A stretch of 64,000 bases of DNA from Anthoceros angustus (GCA_010909165.1 MU008193.1:310001-374000), one strand, 5' to 3'. Positions 53,070 through 63,027 are shown, counted from the stretch's first letter. Numbers and translations are program-made. Notes: a model not told the origin generated them from the letters alone.

Positions 53070-56000
53070 ATGGACACCACTCCGAGCATGGAAGGCATCG
53101 GAAGGTCTCATCATCGATACAACTCCGGTTGAAGAAGGGAGAGGAGGTAGGCCAAGCATTACGGATACCACGCCAAATCGGACATTAGGAGCGTGAAGAT
53201 GGAATGCGCGGAAATTGTTTCTTCATCGCTCCATGGAGGAGGTCGGGAATGATGGGTGAATTTTGCGGGAAGGAGGATGCGGGCACGAACACGGGTGGCA
53301 TCCGAGGAGCCTTTCACGAATCCTCGAGTCCACATTGTCCGGTGAAGCGTAGACATTATCAAGCGGAGATTGAAGAGGACCATGAAGGCGTTGAAGAAAT
53401 ACACAACGCATGGTCTTCGCATTCTTTGTGGCGAGTTGTTTCTTGCAATTGGGAAAGAAGAATATAGAGAGCCTCGGATATCGCTTCTTGGGATTGCCTC
53501 GAGCGGGAAATATATTTGCAAGGATTGCTCGAGGTAGAACAAGCAACCTATCTTGGCAATGTTCTCAATTTTCTCACAGGAGACAGTTGCAATGTTGTGT
53601 CTGAAGTTTCGGAAAAGTGTTACGCATTGGATGGCGGAGGTATGAACATTTGAAGCAGTACTAACGAACACACCATGGTCATCGAATTGAAGTTCCAAGG
53701 GCATGGCGAAGATCATGTTCGGAATGCATTGCTTGGATGGAAAAGTTTTTCAAGCTAACGGTGACGCATGCCCAATGTTTGATTTTAACTTGCGATTCAT
53801 ATACCAAAGGAGATATTCCGGGACTACAAGCGGGAGGTTTCAAGAATTTGGGTTGACCAACGTCTCTCATTCTCATACATGCCTTATGGAAGAAACATTT
53901 TCCAAAAGTGAAGATACCAAAGTGTAGTCGTTTTCAAAATCGTCCAATGCGAAGCGTTGAAGGCGACCATCGAGATGACCGACCGGCAAACAAACAAGGT
54001 ATTTCATATCCGAGTTTCTTTTGACTTCCATGGAATCATGAGCACTCAAGCCTCTTGTCTCGTGCTTGTTCGCCCACACGTGCACTTGTCTTGCGCCGCG
54101 AGCAAAGTGAGTCGCTGGCGCGCATTCACAGGAGGTAGGGCGGCGGAAGGAAAGTGCGCGCATTTGTGCGCGCGCATTTGCGTGCGCGCGCGCGCGCACG
54201 CGGCGCACGAGTGGAGCTCCTCTTACGCCCGCGGTGGCGTGCGGCGCGCATTTGTGCGCGCGCGCGCACGCCGGGTGATGCGGTCCATCTTGGTCTTGGC
54301 CCGGTCGCGGTCGTCCATCGCGTCGCAGACCAAGGACAACGTTCGACCATGTGATCCATTTTTGCGTGTGAGGTCCATGAGCGGCATCTTCGTCAACATC
54401 GGTCGGCGATCAAGCGGGCGACTAAAACTTGCAAAACATCGTTTGAAGTGTAAAGGCCAGAGCAAATACATTGGTATGGCGATAGGCGGGATGGACCAAA
54501 GCAAGGCGGAGCTCCACATTTTCTGCCCCTCAAAGGATTTTGCGGATGGTCTCATCCGGGTCCATGTTGTGGGTTGTTTGGTATACAACAACATTATGAA
54601 GACCGGTGTATGTGAACTTCCGAATATTGGAGCAGCGCCAACAACTATTCATATCATCCGGGATGTTATTCTCACATATGAGATGGTTACGCGAAGGCGT
54701 TTTACTTGCTGGACAACACGGCGGAGAAAACAAGAATATGTTGTTGTTTGCATACTTGAGTATGCTTGTCGAAGCGGGTCTTGATAAGGTGAAGGTGGGC
54801 TTCCTTCTTGTCGGGCACACACATGATGCGATTGACCAAATGTTCTCGTGCTTTTCTAAAAGTCTCGAGCACAAAAAGCAATGTCACTCGAAACCCTTAT
54901 GAGTTTGATTCATCAGCTTATACACCCAATCCGAAGTGAAAATGGTTTAGGTGGCGATTTGAGCTTTATCGGCCCAATGGGATGGGTAAAGAGGACACGA
55001 GATGCGTGATGAGAATTTGCACAATCATAGTTATCGACATCAATTCAAAATTTCAAGGGAAGAAAAGTGGCAGCCCATGATTCTTCGTGGCAAGGCACTT
55101 TCTACTTGTTCACATTGGGAACCGTTGGAGGTTTGGAGTTCCTTGAGAATACAGAAAGCAGAGATATAAGGGGCGCCTTTATGTCCACTTCTTGCATGGA
55201 AACCCGCGGACGCATAAATCATTGGCAGCCATTAGGAAAGCCCTCGAAGAACCGATGCAAAAATATCTATCTCGGAAGACAAAGTATGGTGGAACTCGTT
55301 ACGGGCATCACGCGATCGATATTTGCGACAAAATCGGAGGAGGAGTCCATCGAGATCTTCAAAAGCATGGGAGTGGTACAGGGGCGGTGGCGGAACTTAA
55401 ATCCATTGGCGTTCGGATGTCTTTGTCATTCGGCTCCGATTCGCGAACCACAGCCGTCACATGTATGTAAATTTTAGGCCAAGCGCGACCATCGAGTTGG
55501 CGAGATTCGATGGGGATGTGTCCGAGATCGACGAGGCCATATGATTGCGATCCCATGTAGACGACGGTCGAGCAGGCCTTTGGATTGCAGTGGAAGACTT
55601 GGATTTCTTATGTGTGAACCTTACCTAGTTGTCCGGTGGTGGGTGACGGAGAATAGCAATGCGTTTGAGGAAGGTACCTACCGGAGGAGATATTGGCTCC
55701 ACAGTGATAGAGGGTTTGCGACAACGGAGGCGACCAAGCACTGGATCATTGTTGATATCGGAGACATTTATTTTGGCATCTGGGTTCTCGTTTGCAAGGG
55801 ATAGCACTCTACAAGTCCGTACAGGAGCTTATCAAGACAAAGCTATTCGAACTTCAACATCTACCAGTGGAAGAAGGTATGAGGTTGAAGATATGAGATG
55901 ACCACCAAGTTCGAGAGATGCATTGGAGGAAAATGATGATTGGACGAAAATCCGAAATAAGGGTGGTGTAGTTAAGCCGTGGTGATGAGACATCCGACTT

Positions 56001-56162
56001 CGATTCGGCACCAATCGCAACAAGAACCAGCGGCGGAGGCAGCAGGAAGGGACGGCTATTGGTGCTTTTGAAGGCATGTTTGATGATGATCGGCACAAGG
56101 TCACCGTCGAAGGAGGCGGAAACACCGTAGAGGATAGAAAGGTGATAGGGTATTCTTCATAG
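53070..56162 (+). pseudogene. Gene 1 of A3: DUF7869-type putative transposase (broken, best core)
   Basis: The ATG at 53,070 (MDTTPSMEGIGRS) and the stop at 56,162 (VIGYSS) match A2. The core is the best preserved: GMDQSK at 54,488-54,505, VHVVGCLVYNNIMKTG (about 54,562-54,608), LDN at 54,709-54,717, GENKN at 54,723-54,737 and VGHTHDAID at 54,810-54,836. After these comes DLDFLCxEPYLVVRWWV near 55,595-55,645. The Asp of (I)xGMDQ, the Asp of LDN and an acid after GHTH could be the catalytic triad of an RNase H-fold transposase; this is inference. The N-terminal zinc-like segment and an intron at 53,999-54,372 are as in A2. About eight to ten indels disrupt it. Confidence 0.75.
53999..54372 (+). 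other. Predicted intron of A3 gene 1 with GC-rich array
   Basis: The donor is AACAAG|GTATTT and the acceptor TTGCGTGTGAG|GTCCATGAG; length 374 bp. The core 54,070-54,335 includes GTGCGCGCGCGCGCGCACGCG (54,182-54,202 region) and GCATTTGTGCGCGCG, variants of the array with TTTG in place of AAGT. It differs from the A1 and A2 cores. Splicing would connect TDRQTNK to a helix preceding GMDQ. Confidence 0.6.
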
Positions 56163-56595
56163 CTTTAGGGCATAGGGTAGATAGATGAGGCATGTCTATG
56201 TGGACGTCCGATTTGTGCAACTTCTTATGTCGTCGGGCCGCCACATCCACAGACCTCAAGAAGACATATTTCCTCGATCGAATGATGTATTTCTTTCGTT
56301 TTGCCTTGTGCGCGCACAAGTTTGCGCCTCCTTGTTTGGCGCGCGCCACGCGCCTAGCCCCGCGGTATACAAAACATATAGAACCACACAAATTGCGAAA
56401 CTCTTGCGAAATTATGGAAGAATTCGGTCCATGCCTTCATCACATCCGACTTCGATTCGGCTGTCGCAACAAGAACCCGCGCGAGCAGCGGAACCGGGAA
56501 TGCTTTTGGTGCATGTTTGATGATGATCCGGCACAAGGTCACCGTCGAAGGAGGACACCGTAGAGGATAGAAAGGTGATAGGGTATTCTTCATAG
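56163..56595 (+). repeat. First 3' duplication in A3 (truncated unit)
   Basis: The gene 1 3' region runs to about 56,435 and then jumps back to the gene's C-terminal coding sequence (CATCCGACTTCGATTCGG), reaching the same stop and CTTTAGGGCATAGGG again at 56,593-56,610. This adds a second copy of the last 140 bp of gene 1. Confidence 0.8.
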
Positions 56596-57376
56596 CTTTA
56601 GGGCATAGGGTAGATAGATGAGGCATGTCTATGTGGACGTCCGATTTGTGCAACTTCTTATGTCGTGGGCTTCCGCCACATCCACGGACCTCAAGAAGAC
56701 ATATTTCCTCGATCGAATGATGTATTTACTTTTCGTTTTGCCTTGTGCGCACAAGTTTGCATACCCTTGTTTAGGCGCACTTACGCGCCCTTCCAGTATA
56801 CAAAACATATAGAACCACACAAATTGCGAAACTCGACATGCGAAATTATGGAAGAATTCGGTCCATGCCTTCATCACCGACAAAGTATCCATGCACACGA
56901 GTGCAAGGCGCCACCGATGTAAATGACCGGACGAAGTGGTCCGGAGAATGCCGAATCCGATGGATGAACACCTACAAAACTCAACAAAACCAGCCCAACG
57001 GTTTTGCGGAATAGGGTTGGGATTTTTCCAAAACCCCTTTGACAGGAGAAAACCCCTTCCGAGCTTGGACAGTCGCGGCTGGCCGTGCCTTCTCTTATCA
57101 ATTGGTTGTTTGACCACCGTCATTGCTTGCGAAGCAGGAGACATTGAGGATTTGGAAAGCTGCCAAAACCATTCCAAGATTTTGTTTATAGCGCATAGCT
57201 GAAGCGGATGGAAGAAGGCGAAAACAAATGGCCGACAAGGACATGGATGCGGTGGCGGTTTGAGTGCAGGTCTTGGACAAAGTGGCATATCGGTGGTGCA
57301 TCGAGACATTTTGGATATGAAAGGATTTTGCCACAGGAGGTATACTCTTCTTTTCTGCGACCTCCCTCGAGGTTCT
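56596..57376 (+). repeat. 760-bp 3' duplication in A3, unit 1 (3' region plus flank C)
   Basis: It runs from GATGAGGCATGTCTATGTGG through the A terminus (57,046-57,058) into flank C and stops at CCTCCCTCGAGGTTCTG (57,376). There the next unit starts with AGGCATGTCTATGTGG. Because it crosses the element terminus into flank C, it arose after insertion. Confidence 0.85.
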
Positions 57377-58124
57377 GAGGCATGTCTATGTGGACGTCCG
57401 ATTTGTGCAACTTCTTATGTCGGGCTTCCGCCACATCCACGGACCTCCAAGAAGACATATTTCCTCGATCGAATGATGTATTTCGTTTTGCCTTGTGCGC
57501 GCTGTTGCATACCCTTGTTTAGTGCGCCTAGCCCCACTTGGTATACAAAACATATAGAACCACACAAATTGCGAAACTCGACATGCGAAATTATGGAAGA
57601 ATTCGGTCACGGCCCTTCATCACACCGACAAAGTATCCATGCACACGAGTGCATGGCGCCACCGATGTAAATGACGGACGAAGTGGTCCGGGCCGAGAAT
57701 GCCGAATCCGATGGATGAACACCTACAAAACTCAACAAAACCAGCCCAACGGTTTTGCGGAATAGGGTTGGGATTTTTCCAAAACCCCTTTGACAGGAGA
57801 AAACCCCTTCGAGCAGACGTGTCTGCGGGCTGGCCGGCGCACTCTCTTATCAATTGGTTGTTTGACCACCGTCATTGCTTGCGGCAGGAGACATTGAGGA
57901 TTTGGAAAGCTTGCCAAAACCATTCCAAGATTTTGTTTATAGCGCATAGCTGGAAGCGGATGGAAGAAGAAAACAAATGGCCGACAAGGACATGGATGCG
58001 GTGGCGGTTTGAGTGCAGGTCTTGGACAAAGTGGCATATCGGTGGTGCATCGAGACATTTTGGATATGAAAGGATTTTGCCAGGAGGTATACTCTTCTTT
58101 TGCGACCTCCCTCGAGGTTCTGGC
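57377..58124 (+). repeat. 760-bp 3' duplication in A3, unit 2
   Basis: Second copy of 56,596-57,376, nearly identical. The terminus GAGAAAACCCCTT is at 57,797-57,809. It ends at the same words CCTCCCTCGAGGTTCTG (about 58,105-58,121) but then continues into GCGGCATGAGAATGAC, the uninterrupted flank C. Confidence 0.85.
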
Positions 58125-59250
58125 GGCATGAGAATGACAAGGCTTTCGTTGAAGAAGAATTGAAAGAGCTCATCGCTCTTTCAGCGAGAAGACCACCGAT
58201 GTGTTCGGATAATTCTTATGCATGGGGTGGATGGGGTGATTCAAGCCGGGGAGGCTTTGAGGTCGTGGTGCGGGAAAGGAGTCATACCGGTATGGGAGAA
58301 AACCAACATCCCAATCAATGCTGGTGCCGCTGAAACAAAGGAATATTTGATGGAAGCGAAGGAAGACAGAGTCCAATGTCGGAAAAGCTCCTCTTTTGCG
58401 GCAAAGACATCAAGCAGTGCTCCCAAGAGTTATCCGACATGGACCGTGGTGAAGAAGGCGATTTACCACCGGTGATAAGATGGTCGACGCCATATCGAAA
58501 CACATGGGCTTATTAGGCATGTTGGTGAACATGTTCTCCAACGAAGACGACTAGATTGTTGACACTGCGGGATCGGGATCATTTTGGTGGCGGGATTCAG
58601 CGGAAAAGGAGCGTTGTGGCCATTGACAAAGGCACGATGCTCAATGTATATGTCTAGCAGTGAGCGGGTTGGAGCGGTGCCGGACGAGTTCGAAGAAATA
58701 ACAACGATAAGTTTTCGCGGGGCCTGCAAGTTTTGGGCAAAGGAGATCCGTGCACGGAGGCATTGACAGAAAATGCAAGTGTATAGCTTGCTTGGAAAGA
58801 AGGTCGAGAATGAAGGACTTGACACTCAGACGACCCGTTGAAGACCAAGCGCATTGACAATATGGGATGAAAGCGGCACACTACCACCAGACAACAGAGG
58901 CTCGACGTTTTCGCTTTGCAGTTGAAGGTGATGACTTTGGTGACACGGAAAGGCGTGATTTGGAAAATGTAGAAAGCGGTGCAGTTCGGAGCTCAATTTG
59001 GTTGAAGTAGATGACCCTTTGGGTAGCAGGACTTGTAGGCGTGAGGGGCTCTGTCCAGGTTGACGGTATAATTCCGTTTTGACTCTTCGTGGAAAATGCC
59101 CGAATTTGATTTGAATGCATATTACGTGTTTTGGACCCATAGTCTTTGGCACTCTGCCCTTTCCCCAGTATGTCTGGAAGCACGGACGACCGCGACCAAA
59201 CAAAAGTGTGCATACATGGAAAAAACCTCTATTTTACTTACATTGTTCTA
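58125..59250 (+). other. Flank C continuation and unrecognised sequence
   Basis: 58,125-58,436 also occurs in part at 36,815-37,020. After the CAAGCAGTGCTCCCAAGAG words the sequence is unique. Forward frames give short open stretches such as NDKAFVEEELKELIALSARRPP (about 58,131-58,196) and SEKLLFCGKDIKQCSQEL (about 58,377-58,431) that look protein-coding but belong to no family I know. They could be fragments of an older element or a dead host gene. Nothing else is supported. Confidence 0.35.
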
Positions 59251-59251
59251 A

Positions 59252-60003
59252 GTGGAACTGCCATTAAGCACATCTCTTTTAAAAACACGTGTTTTGCATG
59301 ATATGAGAAAGGGGTGGCAACCTCCGCCCAAAGCGCAAAAGAGGCTTTCAAGAATCCGCCGATATTGCGCGGACTCTGTTTCAACTATGAGTCTAGATGC
59401 CAAAATCGTTGAACATCGAGCTGCACGCAGAGACGAACTAGGACACGCGGTGCCTGGAGACGGTGGCAATGGTTGCCGAAGATGCTACTGTGGAAGCAAT
59501 CGTGGAGGGGATGACTGGTCTAGACACAAAGTTGGTTGGGTTTAACAAGAACCTAGAAGTGGCTGCCAACTTTCTCGAACCCACACCCAGGAGATTGAAG
59601 GGCGAATGGCGGAAGGTTAAAGAATCACGAGAGATGTCTACGTATGATAGCAAGAGCGAGGATGAAGAGCCAGCAAAGAACCGGGCTTCAAGGGGGCCAG
59701 GGGTTACTCGCGGGCGCAGACGGGGCGGTGGCAAAAAAAGAGATGCAATGCAGGTGTTCACAATGGCCACGCTTGGTTCCGATGACCATGGAAGAGCATG
59801 GAGTAGCCAGGTGAGCGCGAGCAAGTATGGTCATGGGTGCACACCTTCCCCAGTATCGGGGTGGCCCAAAACCCTTGCTGCCACAACTAGGGCAAAGGCC
59901 ACCACCACATGCTCGGGATTTGATGGTGTAGGGCAGGAGTCACGGTACAAGGATAGGGTTTGTGATGAAAATGCCTCGGAGGAGGAGTGTTTGTGCGACA
60001 AAT
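59252..60003 (+). pseudogene. Unrecognised coding-like segment
   Basis: Two overlapping forward frames look coding: 59,252-59,460 (KGWQPPPKAQKRLSRIRRY) and 59,463-60,003 (about 180 codons). The second has an N-terminal amphipathic part (LDTKLVGFNKNLEVAANFLE), an acidic stretch and a strongly basic Gly/Arg patch (RGRRRGGGKKR) near 59,710-59,740. A single-base shift near 59,460 would join them. Composition suggests a nuclear protein, but no domain is recognised. The segment lies upstream of the broken exon ending at 60,643 and could be part of the same gene. Confidence 0.35.
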
Positions 60004-60059
60004 AGAAAGACATTGAGTCCAACTCAGACATCGAGAGGAAGGACGCTGCAAAGTGAGGC

Positions 60060-60643
60060 AGTCAAGCCGGGTCTATGCCCCAGGGCGTTATGGATAATGT
60101 TTGACTTCACATGCAGAAGGTGCTGGCGAGTGAAAAGCACAAGCGACACTCCCGATGTTGGACGATGCGAACCTGGTTACCCTCGTCGGTAACCATGTTG
60201 CCCTGGTGGATCATGATGAGGGGCCGGATACTTATGTTCAGCGCCCGACCTTTGAGAAGGAATAGTGTGGTGTGTTGTAGCCGTGTATCAGGCAGTAAGA
60301 AAAAATCAACTGTGTAGGCCAATTTCGTACGCCATGTAAAGATTGTCGAAACTGAGAACCCTGCTATTGGAGATGCCGCTATAGAGCCTCCCCATGCTAA
60401 CAAGGTGTATGTTGAATGTGGTGTCTGCCCTGACCTTGAAGATTATGTTGCCATGACTCCAGATGACTTGCGTAGGGTATGGAGTTTGAGCATCTTCCTC
60501 ATGATGAAGATGTTTTGAGGAAGATGCTGACACCCTTCCACCTGAATGCCGCGATGTGGAGATGAAGGGCAAGAGGGGCCCAAAGCGGAAGAGGGTTCAC
60601 GATATCTGTTACGAAGTGCTGCCCGAATATTTGCACCCTTTTG
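60060..60643 (+). pseudogene. Broken exon(s) upstream of a canonical intron
   Basis: Coding-like wording moves between frames: DANLVTLVGNHVALVDHDEGPD (about 60,160-60,225), NKVYVECGVCPDLEDYVAMT (about 60,398-60,457), EHLPHDEDVLRKMLTPFHL (about 60,488-60,545) and KGKRGPKRKRVHDICYEV (about 60,567-60,620). It ends LHPF at the donor. At least three frameshifts are needed. The family is not recognised. A Cys-x2-Cys pair and a basic cluster are present. Confidence 0.4.
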
Positions 60644-61093
60644 GTAAGTACGCTAAATTACAGTCAATGTAATTTTTAGCGTAACAGCCCGACAGAGGCC
60701 TGTTTGCAACGTGAAATTCAAGTTCGATTTAACAGTCTTGAAATAGCCATAATTTCCATGATTGATTATCCAGGAAGAATCAAGCTTGCTATCCATGCCC
60801 TGTTTGCCAAGCCTAGTTCAACTCTGGATTAGGCCTGATTCAATCTTGATTTTGGGTTGATTTCTAGACTGATTTTCAGGCCCGAATTTTAGGCTTCAAT
60901 CAGGCTAGATTTCCCATGTTGATTTCAAGCTTGAACACAAGTCTGAACACTTAAGCTTGAATTTTAAGCTGGAAGATGTAGTCATGTATTTTCAAGCTTG
61001 AATTAGCTACCTTGATTCTTTCACCACAGAACCCTAAACTTTGCTGCTGCTATAGTACTAACCTTGTTGTTGTTGTTGCTCTTGTGTTTCAAG
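60644..61093 (+). other. Predicted spliceosomal intron (450 bp)
   Basis: The donor is CTTTTG|GTAAGTAC, a branch site TACTAAC lies at 61,056-61,062, and a T-rich tract TTGTTGTTGTTGTTGCTCTTGTG leads to the acceptor TTTCAAG (AG at 61,092-61,093). The branch-to-acceptor distance is about 30 nt. The interior is AT-rich, unlike the exons. All three consensus elements together make this the best-supported intron in the window. Confidence 0.6.
60720..61010. repeat. AT-rich degenerate repeats (AAGCTTGAA type) inside the intron
   Basis: Short words recur: CAAGCTTG, AAGCTTGAATT, TTCAAGCTTGAA, and GATT(T)CAA/TTGATTTTGG. They occur at irregular spacing and include palindromic TTCAAGCTTGAA. This looks like ordinary intronic low-complexity DNA. 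Confidence 0.4.
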
Positions 61094-61590
61094 GTTCATC
61101 TACTGTGGGAGTCCCTCGTACTTGTCCGTGAAGGACAGAGTCCATTTTGCGGTCTGATACATATGCAATCCACTCATATATCCCTTTTGGAAATAGATAC
61201 AAACCATCCAGCTGCATATTGAGACATGTATCAGGCACACTATGACTGGGCCAAGGGAGTTTCAACCTATTGTCCTGCAGTTTTTTAGCACTAATTTGAA
61301 GCATTGGGGAAACAATGTTAAAAATGAGGCACATTATCTTTTGCAGGCTTGGGAGAAAGTCTAAGGCCCATAACCAGCAAAAACTGGCTGCCATGAGTAG
61401 GATAAAGGAGGTAGGAAGCAATACATATTCATGCTCCATTTCCTCTCCTCCATTTTTTAACATGACTAATGGTTGCCTTTTAGCAGTTGGACTATTATTG
61501 GGGCTCTGCCATAGAGGTTCGGTACTAGTGGAGAAACAGAGAGTATACCTTGTGGAATATAGGGATGAGCTAGAGATTAGAATACATTAG
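61094..61590 (+). other. Possible downstream exon remnants
   Basis: An open stretch at 61,315-61,590 contains RLGRKSKAHNQQKLAAMSRIKE directly after an acceptor-like TTATCTTTTGCAG (61,335-61,347), so a second exon is conceivable. Sequence between 61,094 and 61,330 has coding-like fragments in several frames and stops in all. No product is recognised. Confidence 0.25.
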
Positions 61591-61659
61591 GATGTAGGGG
61601 CGGTCTGGTTAGGAGAGTAGATTCAAGCCATATTTTGTAAACAAATTCCCAAACCCCTT

Positions 61660-61725
61660 AAATCCCTCTCCCCTTCTCTCCCCTCCTCTCTTCCCCTCCC
61701 CCATTCTTTCTTCTCCATTTTACTA
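61660..61725. repeat. Pyrimidine (CT) tract
   Basis: About 65 bases almost wholly C and T (CTCTCCCCTTCTCTCCCCTCC and similar). It is followed by several copies of TTTACTAC/TACTACA up to 61,860. It is simple-sequence DNA. Confidence 0.8.
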
Positions 61726-61854
61726 CAAGCCCTTGTCTTTTACAACTGCATTTTGAACCACTGTTCACTTTACTATGCTACTTTTACTACAGATATTTTC
61801 CTACTGCCTTTACTTTCCAGGCGCTTTACTACATACGATTTACTACAGGAGTTA

Positions 61855-62020
61855 GCAAATATCAGTTAGCAAACCACAGAGAATTAACTTCAATTAATAG
61901 ACCATGGTTACTCAATTCCAGTTAACAAACCATGATTTATTAACACAAATTAATAAACCATGGATTTTTAACTGGTGGTTTAGGTTTGATGGTTTATTAA
62001 TTAGCCATGGTTAAAACTAT
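61855..62020. repeat. AT-rich inverted-repeat cluster (ACCATGG motifs)
   Basis: CCATGGTT, AACCATGATTTATTAA, AATTAATAAACCATGG, TGGTTTATTAATTAGCCATGG and GGTTAAAAC recur in both orientations within about 165 bp. The segment can fold into several AT-rich hairpins and may be a degraded miniature element. No terminal duplications are clear. Confidence 0.4.
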
Positions 62021-62159
62021 TGTAACCCAGTAGTAATCTAATGTAGAAAAATATGTAGGAAAGTAAACTGTAGGTACTCTGACTAACCTGTGAACGGTGT
62101 ACATGATTAGAATATATCGTATAGTACCTGCTCCCACTACTGAAGTTGAAGGCCTGTCG

Positions 62160-62385
62160 AAGTGGTTCTAGGATACGTGCACGCTTGAGTAGGCTGCACT
62201 GTCCTTTGATTGCCATGGATTTCCTGTCTGCTTTGCTTGTCCCTTCTTAGCAGGGGAGGGGTTTTCTTCCCTTCCGCACGTTTTCGGCCCCGTGTATAAC
62301 ATACCTTTGTTCTCTTTGCTTGGGGACTTTTGTAATTCTCGTTTTATGCTTATAAAGTCTCAAAATCTAGCCAAAAAAACATAGA
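62160..62385 (+). mobile_element. Possible LINE 3' end (5'-truncated)
   Basis: GCTTGGGGACTTTTGTAATTC and TTTTATGCTTATAAAGTCTC end in CTAGCC followed by AAAAAAA (62,374-62,380). This resembles 3' untranslated ends of plant L1-type elements, which close with a T-rich stretch and an A-tail. No reverse transcriptase sequence is attached and no target-site duplication was confirmed, so the call is tentative. Confidence 0.35.
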
Positions 62386-63020
62386 TGGTAATGTTGTGGT
62401 TACCATATGATCACATAGCGTGATTGTGGGTAATGGCATGTGGTGGTAGTTGTTCTGAATAATATTTTGAAGTAAAGTTTTTAGTAAATATTCTCCATCA
62501 GATTTATATAAACCTCAGTTAATGGAGGCGTGGAAGAAGAAGAAGAAGAATTTTATTTAAGTCCACTAAGGACGGATTTCCATCATGGGACTTGGTACTT
62601 AACAACTTGTACCATGGTGTGCCTAAGCTACTTGTACCAAGGGCATCCACTTCCTTCAGGCACCCCATCTAAGTACCGATATAAGCGCAGGATGCTTTTT
62701 ATCACGACGTTCTTATAAATGTGTGTCCATTCGGCCTACGCCAATTGGACACACATGAAGGCGGTGAGTGTTGCAGCACATCCAACGGAAAGTCAGAGAG
62801 CAAATAGCATCGAGAAAAAGGTCTTGAAGAGGGCTTCCAAGTTCCTGGAGGCAGGTCGGCCCCCGGCGGCCACGGCCGGGTCCCGTGGTCCATGGAGCCA
62901 TTAAGGGAGCGACGACATGCCGGGGCCCGGGTTGCCCCGTCACGGCGCTGGGCCCGGACGACGCGGTTTGGGCGACGAATAACCGGTTGCCTAGGTTTGT
63001 GGACCCTTCGAGTCGGGGCT
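62386..63020. other. Intergenic sequence with GAA microsatellite
   Basis: A (GAA)6 run lies at 62,532-62,550. The remainder changes from AT-rich to GC-rich near 62,850. ACTTGGTACTTAACAACTTGTACCATGG at 62,589-62,617 contains a small inverted repeat (TTGGTAC/GTACCA). No gene is supported. Confidence 0.45.
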
Positions 63021-63027
63021 TGGGACG

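Larger units (their letters stand above)
44710..57822 (-). mobile_element. Element A3, family A, inverted, with internal duplications
   Basis: Same orientation and content as A2 but about 13 kb long because of a 2.28-kb duplication within gene 2 (46,715-51,270) and duplications at the gene 1 3' end (56.16-57.8 kb). The left terminus is ACGTCTGTTCTAAAAGGG. Right termini occur twice, GAGAAAACCCCTT at 57,046-57,058 and 57,797-57,809; the second continues CGAGCAGACGT, the best match to the left end. It carries the most regular GCGCGCAAGT arrays. Confidence 0.65.
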
